Notes: a model not told the origin generated them from the sequence alone. A stretch of 64,000 nucleotides of DNA from Malurus cyaneus samueli (GCA_009741485.1 CM019228.1:12139615-12203614), one strand, 5' to 3'; counted from the stretch's first letter, positions 1 through 13,500 are shown. Made by a program: numbers and translations.

Positions 1-1634
1 ATATTTATTTTGCCATAAGGTAAATTGCTCCTTTACCAAGGCTGTAAAGAAAATAGAGCAGATTTGGCTGTGAACCTTGGTTCAGACATCTGAATTAGAC
101 ATCTGACTCAGTCCCTGCTTTAATTCCCAGTGTCTTTAGCAACTTTGAAAGTCTTCTCCTGATGAAGCACCTTCTTTTCTATCTTCCAGCATATTTTTTC
201 CTGGTTCCCATCTTTTACACCTCGGATAAGTCAGGCATTTCATTTTCAGTGCAAAAGCCAAAAGATTTTCATGAAAGTTAACGGTGACACATTTAAAACT
301 CAGAAAGATAAATGTGCTTATGGCCCAGAGATTGGTTACTGAGTGGGAACCATTGCTACCAGTTACCAGTGAGCCTTCACCTTTTGTAGTGTGATTTTAT
401 CTAATTTGTGGCAGCATCCACAGTTTTATTAAACAGACTAAAAGTGCATCAGCATCAAGATGTGAGGCAGCTGTTAACTGAGGGGTGTTCACAGTGAAAT
501 TCCCTTGGAGCCAGCCATGGTGAGCATAGGGAAGTGTCCTTTGTGGGCCTTGCTGTACATCCCATTGGCTTTTTTCATCATCTCTACCCAGTTGCACAAA
601 CGGAAATTCTCCCCTCTGTTACATCCTCTCTGTCTCTTTTCCCAAAGGTTTTTTCCCTTTGCATTAAGGGCAAAGCTCTGGGTGAAGCCACATTCACCAG
701 GGGAGGAACTTCTCTGCAGTGCTGTCACCTTTGGGTCCTGCCGAGCTGCAGGGTTGGGGGTTGGAATTTATTTCATGCCCTCCCCAAGAGCTGAGACTCA
801 TTTGGGACTCAGTTTGCAGAGCAGAGCAATCCAGGCTGGAAGACTGGGATCTCAAGTGAACTCTCCTCTCCCAGGACAGCTCAGAGGATCCTGCCCTGCA
901 CTGGTGGAATCTCCCCTTTAGTGATATCAGGAAGATGCAGCAGGAAATCCAGGCTGAAGTTCTTCCACACCAGCTGCTCTCAGACTGTTTCTGGAGAATC
1001 TGTGTGTCCTCAGGTAAAATCCCTGATTTCTGTATGGGAATTGCAGTGGGTTCACCCCCTTTCCTCAGTTGCACCCTTCAGCCTGGGGGATGTTCCCATA
1101 TTCCTAACCCTGCACAAGCAGGTCAGCACATTCTTCCAGGGCCATTATCCTGCTGCTCCACAGCCTCAGGAACACAGCAGGGAGCTGCATCAAGGAAATG
1201 CATTAAGACGAATCAGCAAGAGAGAAGGGACCTCTGGGCCAACTCCCTGCTTCTCAATTATTTATACTTCATAATTTCCAGCAAATCACTGGCTGTTTAT
1301 TGGTGCTCATCTATAATTGAAGAGTTTCCTAGATCACTGGCCAGCTTTGCTTAAGTTGTAGCTGGCCGTGCCTTTGAAAGCTGTTAGGAAAACCCCAGAG
1401 GGAAAGGCAGGGTCTCAGGAGTGCCTGGGCATCCATCGAGGATACACACTTTTAATTTTTGGCTTTTGTGGGCACCTGGGACTGGGAGGTTTCCAGCATG
1501 TGGTTTACCATCTCCATTTGACCACATCACGGAGGGACTGCAGGCTGCAGTACCAGGAGGACCTTGAGCAGGAGGTGTTCCAAGGATTCTGCCTTTCCAA
1601 GCCCTTCCTCATACAGTGCGCTGCTTGTTCTGCC
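1..1634. other. Unique non-coding sequence
   Basis: No recognisable gene, RNA or repeat was seen. Open frames on both strands are short, mutually overlapping and without domain-like content. There is no splice-bounded exon that I can defend. The stretch ends at a long A run. Confidence 0.6.
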
Positions 1635-1653
1635 AAAAAAAAAAAAAAAAAAA
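1635..1653 (+). repeat. A19 homopolymer
   Basis: Nineteen consecutive A residues. No AATAAA-type signal lies just upstream and no recognised retrotransposon body abuts it. I read it as a simple repeat rather than the poly(A) tail of a processed pseudogene, although an old unrecognised retroposon cannot be excluded. Confidence 0.9.
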
Positions 1654-3576
1654 GGAAGGTTTTGATGTTCCTGAAATTCTTGAAGGGGCTGTGAAAAAGG
1701 AGCTACTGTTCTGAATTAAGATGAAAAGTCAAAGCCTTGAAAACTTTAGAGAGGTTAAAATTTAAAGGGGGAAAAAAATCAAGTGCATACTTGTGCAGGG
1801 AGCAGAGTTGGCTTTGCATGCTTGGGATGGCTCCAATAAACCTTCAGCTTCATTTTTCTCTTTTACCATCAAAATTAAATAATTTTGGCCCAAGCAGTTG
1901 AACATTCCTCTTTCAAAACATCAAAATGGGCTATTTTGAAAAAATTTTATTGTATTGTTTTCAAATTAAAAAATTCTCTGGAACCAGCTACTTAAGAGCG
2001 AGCAACTTCACACTGGAGCAACTGGGAAATTCTACTGAAAAAATGTTGAAGTGTTCCCAACCAGCTCTATCCATCACTTCCTTTCACTACTACCCAATAA
2101 AAATAGCTCCCACATACCGCTGCAGTCAGGAGTGCCATGTTACAGAAGAAGAAATAACTAAGCCAACAAAATGACTCACATTCCAAAGATAATATACAAG
2201 GTAGGGCCTGGCCAACTGGTTCCATTCAAATTAGAACCAGCCTGAGCCCTCCTGCCGAAAAAACCGATCACAAAATATGATCTGTTGTTATTTTTTGATG
2301 CTTGCCTGTTTTATTTTAACACACTTCTATTCATGCTCCCACTACAGTGGAAGTGGACGTGCCCCATAATGCATCAGAGACTGCAATTGCTTCTCGTTTT
2401 TAGCCAAACAAAAAGCAGGAAGCAACAGGGCTGTGCCGAGGGGATTTGTTCTTGGAAAGAGTTTTTTTAGCTCTCTTTCAGCTTGGAGTTTGGTTAAAGC
2501 AGAGCTCGAGCCTTGCTCAATGGAAGTTTTGCACTGCTGGGTTTCTCTTTTTGAAGTGATGTGCATTGAAGCAGCAGAGCTGGAATCTCCCAGAAGTCAG
2601 CCAATGTAATTCTGTGAGAAGTGTCATGCATGAGCATAACGAGCTGGAGCACTGTGTTCCCACATGCCCTCAGAGCCTGAAATATCCCTCTTCATTTGAA
2701 ACATATAAATCAACGGCATAAAACTTTTAATTTTATTGTTGTTGCGAGGTACTGAACTAATACCCTGAAGTTTTTAGCTCGTTAATTCTGTCGATCTTCA
2801 CAAAAGCGCTCGTTCCAGCAGAGCGAGTCCTTGGTGTAAGTACAACTTCCCAGCCAGGTTGGTAGTGCTTTTCTGAGCAGCTCATGGTTGAGGGTGAATG
2901 CATTTTAAAGCAACCTATAAATCTTTATGATCTTTGTTTTTCTTTCTCTTGCATGCATACTTGGCAAGCATTTCCAGTTTGCATCATTGAAAACCTGATT
3001 CACCTATGTACAATGGGTGAGACTTGTCCCCATCTGAAAAGCCAACATCAAGCCCTTTGCACCTTTTAAATCTTCAAAACAGGACTGAAGCAGGACATTA
3101 TGGTTTGCCAGACCGTTGCACTGCCTTCTCTGAAGCTGAACTGAATTTCAGCCTGGCAGAATGAAGGGGGTGAGGGTGGAGAATGAATGACCGTGACCTT
3201 GCAATGTGCTGTGAAAGGAAAAATATTTTGGGGGCTGCAGTAATGATTATTGCTTTTTTTTCCTCCATGATTTTGGTGCTTTAGATTCTGCTCGGACAAT
3301 TGCATCCCATTTTGGGCAGCCTGCTATCAAAATTTGGAAGCTGGGGAGAGTAAATGAATGCTAAAGGTCTACAGAGCCCAACTTCTGAGGAAGGGTTTGG
3401 GTTCAGGAGATTTAGTTTAGATGAGCAGTGTGGACAGAGTAGGAGGCTACAGGAATAGCCGAGAATGGGGACTTGATGTGGAAAGGGGAGGTTTTTCTGG
3501 CCATGGAGGAGTCTCTGTGGGAATTTTCAAAGGGAGACTGAACAAAATCTTGGATGATGTGGAGGGCATAGCCATG
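1654..3576. other. Unique non-coding sequence, part possibly regulatory
   Basis: No gene or interspersed repeat was recognised. The part from about 2700 to 2860 is AT-rich with several TTAAT/TTAATT words, followed by a CpG-bearing segment near 2790-2830. This looks less decayed than its surroundings, but the impression is compositional only. Confidence 0.5.
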
Positions 3577-3735
3577 GTCCAACCTGGCCTTGGACGCTTC
3601 CAGGGATGGAGCACCCACAGCTTCTCTGGGCACCCTGTGCCAGGGCCTCCCCACCCTCGCAGGGAACAATTCCTTCCATCTATCCTAACCAAAAATTTCC
3701 CCTTTTTCAGTTTGAAACCATTCCCCCTTGTCCTG
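3577..3735 (-). mobile_element. CR1 LINE fragment, minus strand
   Basis: Read on the minus strand, this segment follows the avian CR1 3' region: a 'gacaagggggaatggtttcaaac' type lead, then the 'aggaattgttccctgcgag' and 'cagagaagctgtgg' blocks, and the 'ccaaggccaggttggac' block. The terminal tail expected beyond 3577 is missing, so both ends are truncated. It is a dead fragment with no coding part. Substitutions throughout suggest it is older than the copies at 5.2 and 25.7 kb. Confidence 0.85.
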
Positions 3736-5174
3736 AGGGTTGTTGTATTTCAGAGAATGTTGGAATTGCCTGAAGTTCTGAGGTGCTGCCATGTGTCTGT
3801 GAGGAATGAGAGGGACAGTGCAGATGAGGATGGGACAGCCTGAAACTGGGTCTGGACCCTTTTCCTTGAATCTGAATAAAGAAATCCAGCCAGGGCAAGG
3901 GCACGAGGCATTTCACAGGAGAGCTGTCAAAAAGGCTTCTGTGCCATATCCCTTGGACTCTGTCTGGCTTTGAACCAAGCCTGGAGCCGCCCGTGTTTAC
4001 GGTGCTCGGTGGTGTTTAATGCCTGGCTGTTATTAAATATCTTTGCTGTGGGGAGCTGAGTGGTTCCTGGGGACACCCGGAGGAGTTAAGGAAAACAAGC
4101 TGGAATTCAAGCGGCTGATGGGAGCTCTGTGAGGTTTGGTGGAGCTGAGTCCCTCTCCTCAGCTCTGTGGTTGCACCAGCGACTGTCCAAGGCCTGGGAA
4201 AGTCCCCAAAGGAGCAGGAAACTTTGGAATTGCATATCCCTGAAGGATTCAGGAGCATTTCCCTTTGCCCAAATATTGGGGAACTTCTTAACACTGTTGT
4301 CAAACATCCCTGGTAAATGTAGCGATTGTTGGACTGATCTGCACCAGGAAATAAATAAATAAAGGCCATAAGAAGAGAAAATGCACCCTCCCAAGATAGC
4401 TTTTATGTAGCTAGAAAAGTGAGGTGGTTTCCTGTTCTAAATATTTAACATGATGTTTATGATATGTCCTCTGGGGGAAGAGATGCTTGAAAGCTAATGT
4501 TTATGAAGTAAGTCTGGAGGGATGGAAAAGGGAGGCAGGGCACTCTAACTGGGGGAAAAGGAAAAAAAGGAGGGAAAGAAAAAAAAAAGAACCTCAGGAG
4601 ATGTTCTGATTTATGGCTTTACTTGCTGGAGAAAAACCTCTGTTTTGTTAAAAAGGTCGCAACTGAAGGAAAGCAACTTCAACTCTGCTCCTTTTGAAAC
4701 CAGAAACCTGTTCCCTCAGTCCAGACAGGATCTGAGCCTGGGCCAGCAGGAATCTTTTACTGGCTGCTGCCTTTGTGCTTCGGAGCCCGCAGAAGGGTTT
4801 GTGTCTCCACGTCACGTGAGGCTGGAATGATGGGCTGATGGTTAAGAAGCTGAGCTACGTTTCAGAAAGGAGGGGTGAGTTCAGTTTCCTACTCTGCCAA
4901 AGGCTTCTAGTGTGATATTTGGGTGTTTAATCTTCCTTTGTCTCCGTTCCCTGTCTGGGAATAGCAACAATTTCCTGATTCAACTGGGAGATTGAAAATA
5001 AATCACTTTATTGTTAAATAGTTAAAAAATAAAGGCCCTCATAGCCATTATTTCAGGAGGGGTGATTGAACTCCTGGTGAAGCATATTTGGAATGGATGG
5101 TGTTTTTCAACACAGTTTATTAAAAGCAAACCAATTCTTGGCTTGTTTTACCTGCCTTGTTCTGTGTGTGAGCT
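3736..5174. other. Unique non-coding sequence with small simple repeats
   Basis: No gene was recognised. It contains a short AAAT-type run at about 4349-4363 and a purine-rich A/G run at about 4559-4594. No domain-like reading frame was found. Confidence 0.55.
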
Positions 5175-5600
5175 GCAGCCACCCAGGACCAGTTCAGAGG
5201 TGCAGGGAAGGGTCTGGAGCCCCAGGAGAGACTGAGGGAGCTGGGAAAGGGGCTCAGCCTGGAGCAAAGGAGGCTCCGGGGGGACCTTGTGGCTCTGCAC
5301 AACTCCCTGACAGGAGGGGACAGCCGGGGGGGTCGGGCTCTGCTCCAGGGAACAGGGACAGGAGGAGAGGGAACGGCCCCACATTGTTCTAAAAGAGGTT
5401 CAGGTTGGACACCAGGAGGAATTTCTGCATGGAAAGGGCTGTTGAACATTGACTGCCCAGAGAGTTCCCATCCCTGGAGGGATTTAGCAGCCCTGTGCAT
5501 GTGGCACTTGGGGACATGGTCAGGGGTGGCCTTGGCAGTGCTGGGGAGCTGTTGGTGTTCTCAGAGGGCTTTTCCAGCCCTAAGGACGCTGTGACTCCTG
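5175..5600 (+). mobile_element. CR1 LINE 3' fragment, plus strand
   Basis: This is a 5'-truncated avian CR1 retrotransposon. In order it shows the 'ggtctggagccccaggagag' block, 'cagcctggagcaaaggaggc', the GC-rich 'caggaggggacagccg' block, 'aaaagaggttcaggttggac', and a 3' end with 'agggcttttccagcc' followed by a decayed ATTCTGTG-type tail near 5585-5600. Only the end of the element and its 3' UTR remain, without endonuclease or reverse transcriptase domains. Positions 5231-5408 differ from the copy at 25.7 kb at only about four sites, which indicates a fairly young insertion or a shared recent source. Confidence 0.93.
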
Positions 5601-8600
5601 TGTGGCTCTGCCATCCCCACCCAGGACATGGATCCCCTGTGGAAAGCTGGAGCTCAGAGAGGTGGAACAGCAAACGCTCCCAGTGCTCCCAGTTTCAGGA
5701 GGGTGAGTTCCTGTGATTTCCAGGAGTTTCCAGGGACTGGAAAAGGGAGGTTGCTCGGGATGGGGTCAGTGCAGCTCCTGCCCTGGTGCTGTGTCTGTTC
5801 CCTCAGTGATCCCAGGGATCCCGGCACTGAGGAGCCTCAAAGACCAACATGAGGAATTTCCAACATAATCTTGTCTTGAAATGAGACTCCCTGTGGCTTC
5901 AGCACTGAACTTTGAAGGTCCCAGAGAAGTCAGAGGCCAGGTAGAAAAATCCCATGTCTTAATCAATATTTTAGGTTTCTTCCCTGCGCTGTGCTCAGCC
6001 AGGCTGGGAGTCAGGCCGTTTGTTTCAATTATTAAATACAGATTTATGACCTGCTGTTTTTCTTGGAAGTTGAACCAGGCTTTGGGACCAGTTTGCTCCT
6101 TGCAAGTAACTGTGGCTGCCCTCAGTTCATGCAGGTAGAAACGTGTCCGTCGTGTTCAGAAATTCCCAGTTTCCTACTGGTTTTCTCTCTATCCTTGTGG
6201 CTCTGACCTCTCTCCCCAAAGTGTAACAGTCCCATGGCCCTTTCTCTGGAATTTCTGTGTTTTGCACAGGACTGAGCTGCATTTGATGGCTTTTCTTTGG
6301 CATGCTCTCAGCAAGCTCCTGCAAAACTTCCCAGCAGAAAAAAATCCCTGCCCTGTGGCAATCCTGGTTTGATGGCAGCCAGGTCTGATGGCTCCAGCAT
6401 GGGCACATTTCCACTGGTGTTGATATTGATATTCATGGGTGACTTTATTGAATAAAATAATTTTCATAGCCATTGAAATAGGGATGGTTGAAAAGATTTT
6501 TGAAGTGAGGGAGAGTTCAGGTGTTTTGGGTAGAATTTATCTAAGAGAGCACGTTGATAATGTGTGCCATAGTTATGTTATTTTTATATGTAATTAGTAT
6601 GTAGATGTGCATTTTAAAAACCAGGAAGACAATCCTGCTCCTTCCCAGTAACCAGTGGAGCTGGGAAAAAGATTCTTTCTTTCAAGGTTCTTTTTCTTGT
6701 TGCTAATACACAGAAAAGGCTGTATTACTTTTTGTTTACACTCCCCTTTGTCCTAAAATTAGGAATCTCTTAAACTCCAGCGTGAGAAATTACTAAACAT
6801 AAGAAAACCAGCAAAGCCTTCCCCTCCGCAAAGCCCTGCCCATCCCCACCCTTCAAACCTTCGTGTATTACCTGAGCATCTGGAGCACTGAGCTGAGGCA
6901 AACACGGTTTCTAAAGTTTTTTTTTTTAAACAAAAAGTCCCTAACTCTAATCTATAACCCCCTTCAGAACTGCCTCTAGGGAGAAACCCACCAATTACTA
7001 TTTACTTTACCAACCTAGAGTGATTTGTGGACGTATGGAAGAATTATTTACGGTTTCATGCAGGAAAAACTTTCAGCTCCCTATTTGCCCTTGTAAGTAA
7101 TGAGTTGCCTCAGGGGATCAAAGGTCAGATTTTGGTTTTAATGCCCACCTCCTTTTAAAAAATAAATAAAGCAATCTATGTGAAAAGAAGAAGAAGGAAA
7201 AAAAAAAACCCTAACAGACTGAAAAGGCTCTGACTCCTGCTCTGCTTTGATGTTTTAGGTCTGGAAGGGATCATAAATTTGCTGGTGTGAGATAGAGTGA
7301 TAATAAATGTAGCTTTTAACTGCTGGGTTTTTAGCTCACACAGCATCCATTATCACTGGCAACTGCAAAGGGAATGCACTTTTTTTTCCTGTTGCTCTTT
7401 CGAAAGATAAATATCCACCCCACTATCCACTGATGTCCCAAAAGCTCACACAAAGCCTGTCCTTTTGGTCATTCCCCAGCAGCTTTCGTTCTTGGCCCAG
7501 ATGATTCAGGGGTGTTGATAAGAGTCTGGATGATTGGGCTGCCACTCGGTTCAGCATTCCCTGTGTCAGCTCTTTGTTGGATGGATGCTTTCCCTGGAGT
7601 TTGAGGGGAGCAGGGAACAGCCATGGAATGGTTGGAACAGGAAATTTGTTTGGGATTCTGAGCTGGAGAAGTCTGAAGGTTCCCAAAAGGGCTGGAAGCA
7701 GAATGGCTGGTTGGTTTTAGGGCTTTTGTAGCTCTGTTGCTCAGCCTTCTGTGAAACCCTGGAGCCCTTCCTCCCTTCCTTCTCCTCCTGCCAAACCGAG
7801 GGACTCAGTGCCCTGTCAGCTCCTTCGTGTCCCAGAGTGTGTTAAGCTCAGACAAGAAGCACTTTTGGAAATTCCTTTAAAAATCTGATGGATACTTTGA
7901 GCTAGCCTGGAGCTGAGCTTCCACCCCAACAGCCTTAGTCATGTCATGAGCTCCTGGAGCAACCTTGTTAATAAATGATTTTAGCCACTTAGATGTCTAT
8001 TAATGTCTTCTTGCTGAATGCCAGCAAGCTCATATTCCAACAATTTCCACAAGCACTTATTGATCATGTATAGATTTGGAATGAATTTTGCCAAATCAGT
8101 TTATTATCCCTGTATCTCTCTCTCTCTGCTTTGCTGTGTGGAGTAAACACTTCAGGTATTGTTTCTGTTTTTCCTAGATCAGCAATTAGGTCATTTTTAC
8201 TCAACTGCCATCCATTATAGATCACTTCTGTTAGGAGTACCATTTATTATTATTTTTTGAAGTTCAAACATAGATTTCTTTCTTTGGTCTGCTGCAAAAC
8301 TTAATGATTTCCCATATATCCTTTCAGGCCTCCAATCTAAATGAGAATGTCATCCACTCCAAAAGCAGAAACTGTTAGAAAACTCTGGGAGTAGAACAAA
8401 TGCTGGACAGCACTTTTAAGTAAATAACATTCAGAGGGTGTATTAAAAAACACTGACTTGATCTTTACTAACAACTCGATGCAGTTAATGCTGTTATTTA
8501 TGGTAGCCCTTGCTCTTAGTTCCTTTTTTATGTCTTTATTGAAATTACATTTATCAGAAGATACCTTTTCTTTCTTGGCCTTTCTTTTCCAATCATGGAA

Positions 8601-10489
8601 ATAACCCTCTTTTCATGGATTAAAAAAAAGAAACAAACTAGGTCAGTGGGATGTGTTGTGTAGTCTGAATTCTTCTGCAAAGAAAGCCACACCTTTTGAA
8701 TCTGTTGAGTTATAACTTCCAGGAAAGTGGTGGCAGTTAATTCCCATGGCTTTGGAGCAATTAACTGCTAATTTGAATAAGTCTGAGCATAGCTTCTGAC
8801 TAAGTTAATACACCCAGGGTTTTCCTTTAAGGATCAGTTTTTCTTCTGACTTTTTCTTTCTCTGTGGGGCAGACCACATTTTTCCTGAGTACATCATCTT
8901 GGTTTTCTGTTCCCGTGTCTTTGAGTATATCCAACAATTAATTGGGAATTTTGTCTGAGTTCATCTCAGGGACTTTGGCTGCTTACCTTGGTCATATTTT
9001 TCTCCTCTCTGGGACTGTACAGGTGGCCATACGAGGAACTCTGAGTTTTGGCCTTGCAAGGGGAGCCATTTCATCCCCCAGAGTTCTGGGGGACAGATGG
9101 GATGTATTACCTCGGGACATGCCTGTGCCATTGGCTCAGCCCAGAGCCTGGAGGATTATCTGGGCTAGACCTCATTTCCTGACTGCTAAAATTAACTGAG
9201 ATGTATCCTGCACATAGTTACAAGTTTCTATAGCCCTAGAAATGCTTTTATGGAAAAGTTTATCTTTAGCCATCTCATTTTATTGTAAGAGTTTTACTTC
9301 TCCAAGCTGGCCATTTTGATCAGTTCATTGCCAGTTCTCTTTTCTGATTCCCCCTTCTCAGATTGTCCCAGCTTTCTGGGATGCCACATAAAAAAGGGAA
9401 CACAGTTGTCAGACAGCAAATGGATTGCTCCTCCCGTGAGTAATCTCACAGTAAAATGGAAATCTGGATTTCAGGGACCACCTGGAACTGAGACTGGGAA
9501 AATATCTCAGCATAATGTGAACTTGAGTGGTTGTAAGGCTGGGCTCTAGATAAGGTCAGTCCTGGGACTAAAACCATCTGGAATAGGACAGCTACTCATG
9601 GGAGATGTTGGCAAGCTCTGGAAGCAGCCCTGCTTGTAAACTCTCTCAGGAAGCTCCTGCTGGTGTCTGGCAATGCTGAATGCCCAGGTGGGAAGAACTG
9701 CAGAAGGCTGTGTGGAAATGGCACCTCAGTGGTTGGGATTGGGCAGGAAAATACAGAAAACATGAGGAGCTGGGACTGGGTGTCCTCAGGTAATGTGCAG
9801 CTGCCTTTTGAGAGGTGTTTGTATCTGTGGTTATGTGTCCCAGCTGGAAGCTGGATAACACAGCTCAACAGCAGAATGCACATCTAAACACAAGGAATCC
9901 TCATTTCTCTGGAGCCATGATGGTCTCAGCATGTGAGGGGCAGGTTTCATGGGCAGAAGATTTTTTTTTCTGTTATTAAACCAAGTGTATTGTCTAGAAA
10001 AGCAATCAAAGCTTTGATCTCATCTCTCTTGAGTAGTTTCCTACTTCAGCCAGACTCACCAAAGCTGAATACCTATGTTGTCCCAAAAAAGGTTTGGAAA
10101 AGAATTCCAGGGGTAAAATCCAAAGAATCCCTGACTGACCTTAGGAATGTCATATTAACACACTGCTTCCTTTTGTTATCAGTGACTGATACCTATTGCC
10201 TCCATGAACAAAATAATCTCTGCTCTCTTGGATTGTTTTAAACTGGGGAATGGGGATAAGGAAATCCGAACATCAAAGCAGTCATGGAGAAGGGTTTATC
10301 TGTGAGCAAAGGTGGAAAGAACACACACCAATGCATTCTGTGCCATCCTCAAGGTCTGATAGTCTGCACCACACTGAGATGCTGTTGGATTTCAGCAGTC
10401 AAACAGAGACAGAAAAAAGGCTTCACCATTTAGCTAATCAGGATTACACCCAGCTAATGGAGAGAGGTTGTTTTCCCCCCTTCCCTATC
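5601..10489. other. Unique non-coding sequence
   Basis: About 4.9 kb without a recognised gene, RNA or interspersed repeat. A small CT run lies at 8115-8128 and an A-rich run near 7199-7209. Reading frames reach at most about 100 codons and resemble nothing I know. Confidence 0.55.
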
Positions 10490-10730
10490 ATCCTGGTCGA
10501 TTCCAATTGATCCGAGTTGTGCTGAGCGAGAGCAGTCCTTCAAAGTTTATTCTGGTGTCAATTTTTATAGTTCCCCCCGCTGATCAATAGAATGCATAAT
10601 CATTAAGGCAAAGTTTGTGAAAGCTAATCCTTCAATAGGAGTTTTATGAATGGCTCAGAGTGGGCTCTAAGCATTTGGATGTAAGTGGAACCTTTAATCA
10701 GGTGAGTGACAGGAGACAGTCAATAGGATT
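10490..10730. promoter_or_regulatory. Candidate non-coding regulatory patch
   Basis: The sequence contains a TCF/LEF-type word TCAAAG (10540-10545), an overlapping pair of homeodomain cores TAATCATTA (10597-10605), a bicoid/OTX-type TAATCC near 10625, and TTTAATCAGG near 10693. It has no repeat signature and no open coding frame of note. The call is inferred from motif clustering; such words also occur by chance in AT-rich DNA. Confidence 0.2.
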
Positions 10731-13084
10731 TGCTGAGATTGGATTCTGATTTTCTATACAGCTCTGCAGAGTGAGCAGGAGAGAGGGGAATGGGCATGGC
10801 CAGAGGAACAGACACAGGCTAAAATGGAAGTTTCTCCTCTTTTATTATTTATAAAATGTATTTCCAATATTTTTAAGAAACACTTTGTACTTGCATATCA
10901 TTTTTCACCTGGGGAGCTGAGATGAGGACATTTGCTGATTAAACACTGCATCATCTTCTGGTGAAGGTGAATAACAATTAATGTTGTTTTATGCTGGGAG
11001 AGCTTCCTGCACCAGGTTTTCCAAGTACAACACCTTTGGAGCTTCTCAGCAAGGTGAGAGAAAGCAGAGGCTGATGGAGTGGGACAGTGGCAGAAGAAAA
11101 GGAACCATGGAAGCAGAATTGCTTTGGGTTTGCCTACTTGGCAGTGCTTTAACTGTGGATTTGGTTTTCTCTTTTTTGACACATCCTCTCTGGAAGGACT
11201 TGTTGGAATTGTGCAAATTAAGAGGAAGAGTAAGGAATTATCCAAAACAGGGAACTGGAAAATCAGAGGAGCTGTTGCACTGAGCTCATCACTACCAAAA
11301 AGCTCCTGGTGCCAGCATCAATATCTCTCCTTCTCTCCCTTTTCAAATGCAGTGACACGAGCAGGGCAAACCTGCCAGCAGGACACCTTTTCTAGCAGCA
11401 GGAAGTATTTTTGCTTGGCAAATTACTTCTTTTGCTGAAGGATCTGCCTTAGTGTGCCAGGATGGGAAGAAAGCAGCCAAGGGCTGAGGGACCAGCTCAT
11501 GGCCCTCTGTGCCTGAAGCTTGGGTGTATCATGCTCTTCATCTTCTGCTATTGTTCCACTGGGAAGTTGGTAAAAGTAGGATTTTTTTTTATTGTAGCTG
11601 GATGTGTTTTCTTTATTTATTGCTGGTTCATAGTCCCTGGAGCATTTTGTCATTCTGAGTGCACAGCAGCATGAGCAGAGAGATGATAAGAAATGGAGAA
11701 ACTCTGCTTGTAGCAGCACCTTCAGGAGTTCACAGAAGTCAGACCTGTCTGGGAAATTCACCACCACTTGCTCGGGGAACAGAACATGCTAAATAAACTC
11801 GAGAGCTGTGGCTATATTGGCTCCATGTAATGGGCCTGACCTGGAGAGACTGAGATGCTGTGGGATTTCCAGGGACAGGCAGGACAGTGAGAGCTCTGGT
11901 GGTGCAGCACCTCCACTTTCCCACGATAAGGTTTGGAGGAAGTGTGTGATGGGTGAAAGCCCTCTTACCTCACAGAGGAGTTCCCACCCAGTGACTGTTG
12001 GCAGTCTCACACCTAGATCTGGATCACTGTAAAAGATTGGGGTTTGGCATTTTGTGTGAAATGCTTGCCAGCCTCTGCCCTGAACTGCTTTTGAGTGACA
12101 AAGAGGGGGCAGCTCTGAACTTAGAAATGTTTCATGGCTGAGATGTGTTTCAAAGCTTTCTGTCTGACAGGTGCTAACCTTTGATCTGGTAAATGAGGAC
12201 TTTACCCTACAGAGGTGAGGGAAGGGGAGGAGAAAGGAGGATTAATAAATAGGGAAGGGGAGGATGACGGGGGAAAGGTCAGTGGGACCTAAGAGCTGGG
12301 TTTGTGGCATCAATCTCAGGTGGAAGGAGAGGCTGAGGGGGCTCAGGAAAATCCAGGCCCTTGTAGACTGTGAGAGTGCTTCAACTTCCATTCTTCCCAC
12401 ATTGCCTTCTCTACCTTCTCCTGACAGCACTTTGCTTTCCAGGCTGGACACTGGCATTGGGGGTCCGTGTTGGAATTGTCTCAGCCTAGGCTGTCCCTGC
12501 CACCAAACCGTGGATCCCAGATGTGTGTCACGGGCAGCTGTGGCTGGGCAGGTTTTGCTTTTAGGACAGATGGTGGCTCTGGGGAGGTCACTGCACCTTT
12601 TCTTATTAACCTTGAGTGTGGCTGTGCTGTCCTGAAGCCCACGGAGCCCCTGAGAGTCAGAGGGCAAAGGCAGCCGAGTTCAAACTGCTCCTGGCCGGGC
12701 TCAGCATCAAAGGTGCTTTCCCACAGTTATTTCCCCAAGACATCAGGGGAATTTTATGAGTCTTAGCTCACCCCAACGCAGCAGTGCTGTGTTTATGACA
12801 CATCACTTTTTCCTTTTGTTTTGCCACTCCTTCCCTTCTGGCTGACCAAGGAGTTTTCCTGCTCCACCACATGCTTCATGTTCTGCCAGGCCCTTGCAGA
12901 GGTGGATGGTGCTGCTCCCCAGCACTGCTGGGATGCCTTTCCATGAGTGATGACCCCGTTCCCAGCCTTCCCCACACACCCTCCCCCTGTCTCCCACTGT
13001 GGTAAATATTTTAGTACTCGTTGAAATCAATTGAGCCTCATCAATTGGAAATAGAGTGTAAATCACTGGGACTTTTGCATTCAC
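10731..13084. other. Unique non-coding sequence
   Basis: No recognised gene or repeat. Frames up to about 140 codons exist on both strands over the same bases (12242-12667), which is the pattern expected of non-coding GC-rich DNA, not of a gene. Confidence 0.55.
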
Positions 13085-13500
13085 TCCAGAAATCAATTTT
13101 CACACATTAGGGCTATTAGCTTATTGAGAAGTGTGTGATAAATGGCTGTGGGCCATGGTGCAGCCACACCTGCCAGCTCTGCATTCTGCATCTCAAGCGG
13201 GCTCTGACCAGGAGGATGCCAAGGGAAGGCAGGTCTGGGTGTGGGATAGGAGACATGAGCATGATTGTGAGCCAGACAATCCCTGCCTGGAGATCAATAA
13301 CACCACGAGCACTAACTCATCCTCGCCGGGGCTGGAGGCGGCTGGCAGCCAAACCTGTGGTTAGGCAGCTAATTTTTATTCTTTCACAAAGATGAGTGTA
13401 ATTTGGGGAGGAAAGGTGAAATGTGGATTGCAAACATTTAATAAAACTAATGCAGCAGTTTAAAAAAGCTTTTGTGTGAGTCAATATTCTCCTTTCACAC
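13085..13500. promoter_or_regulatory. Candidate non-coding regulatory patch
   Basis: This patch mixes a CpG-bearing centre (about 13300-13345) with AT-rich flanks. It carries a RUNX-type TGTGGTT (13356-13362), a TAATTTTTATT word just downstream, and TAAT cores near 13440-13455. No repeat family is recognised. The evidence is motif content only; conservation was not tested. Confidence 0.18.

Noticed and set aside
1360..1653. Processed pseudogene or retroposon ending in A19
   Set aside because: There is no polyadenylation signal, no recognisable gene-like body and no target-site duplication that I could find.
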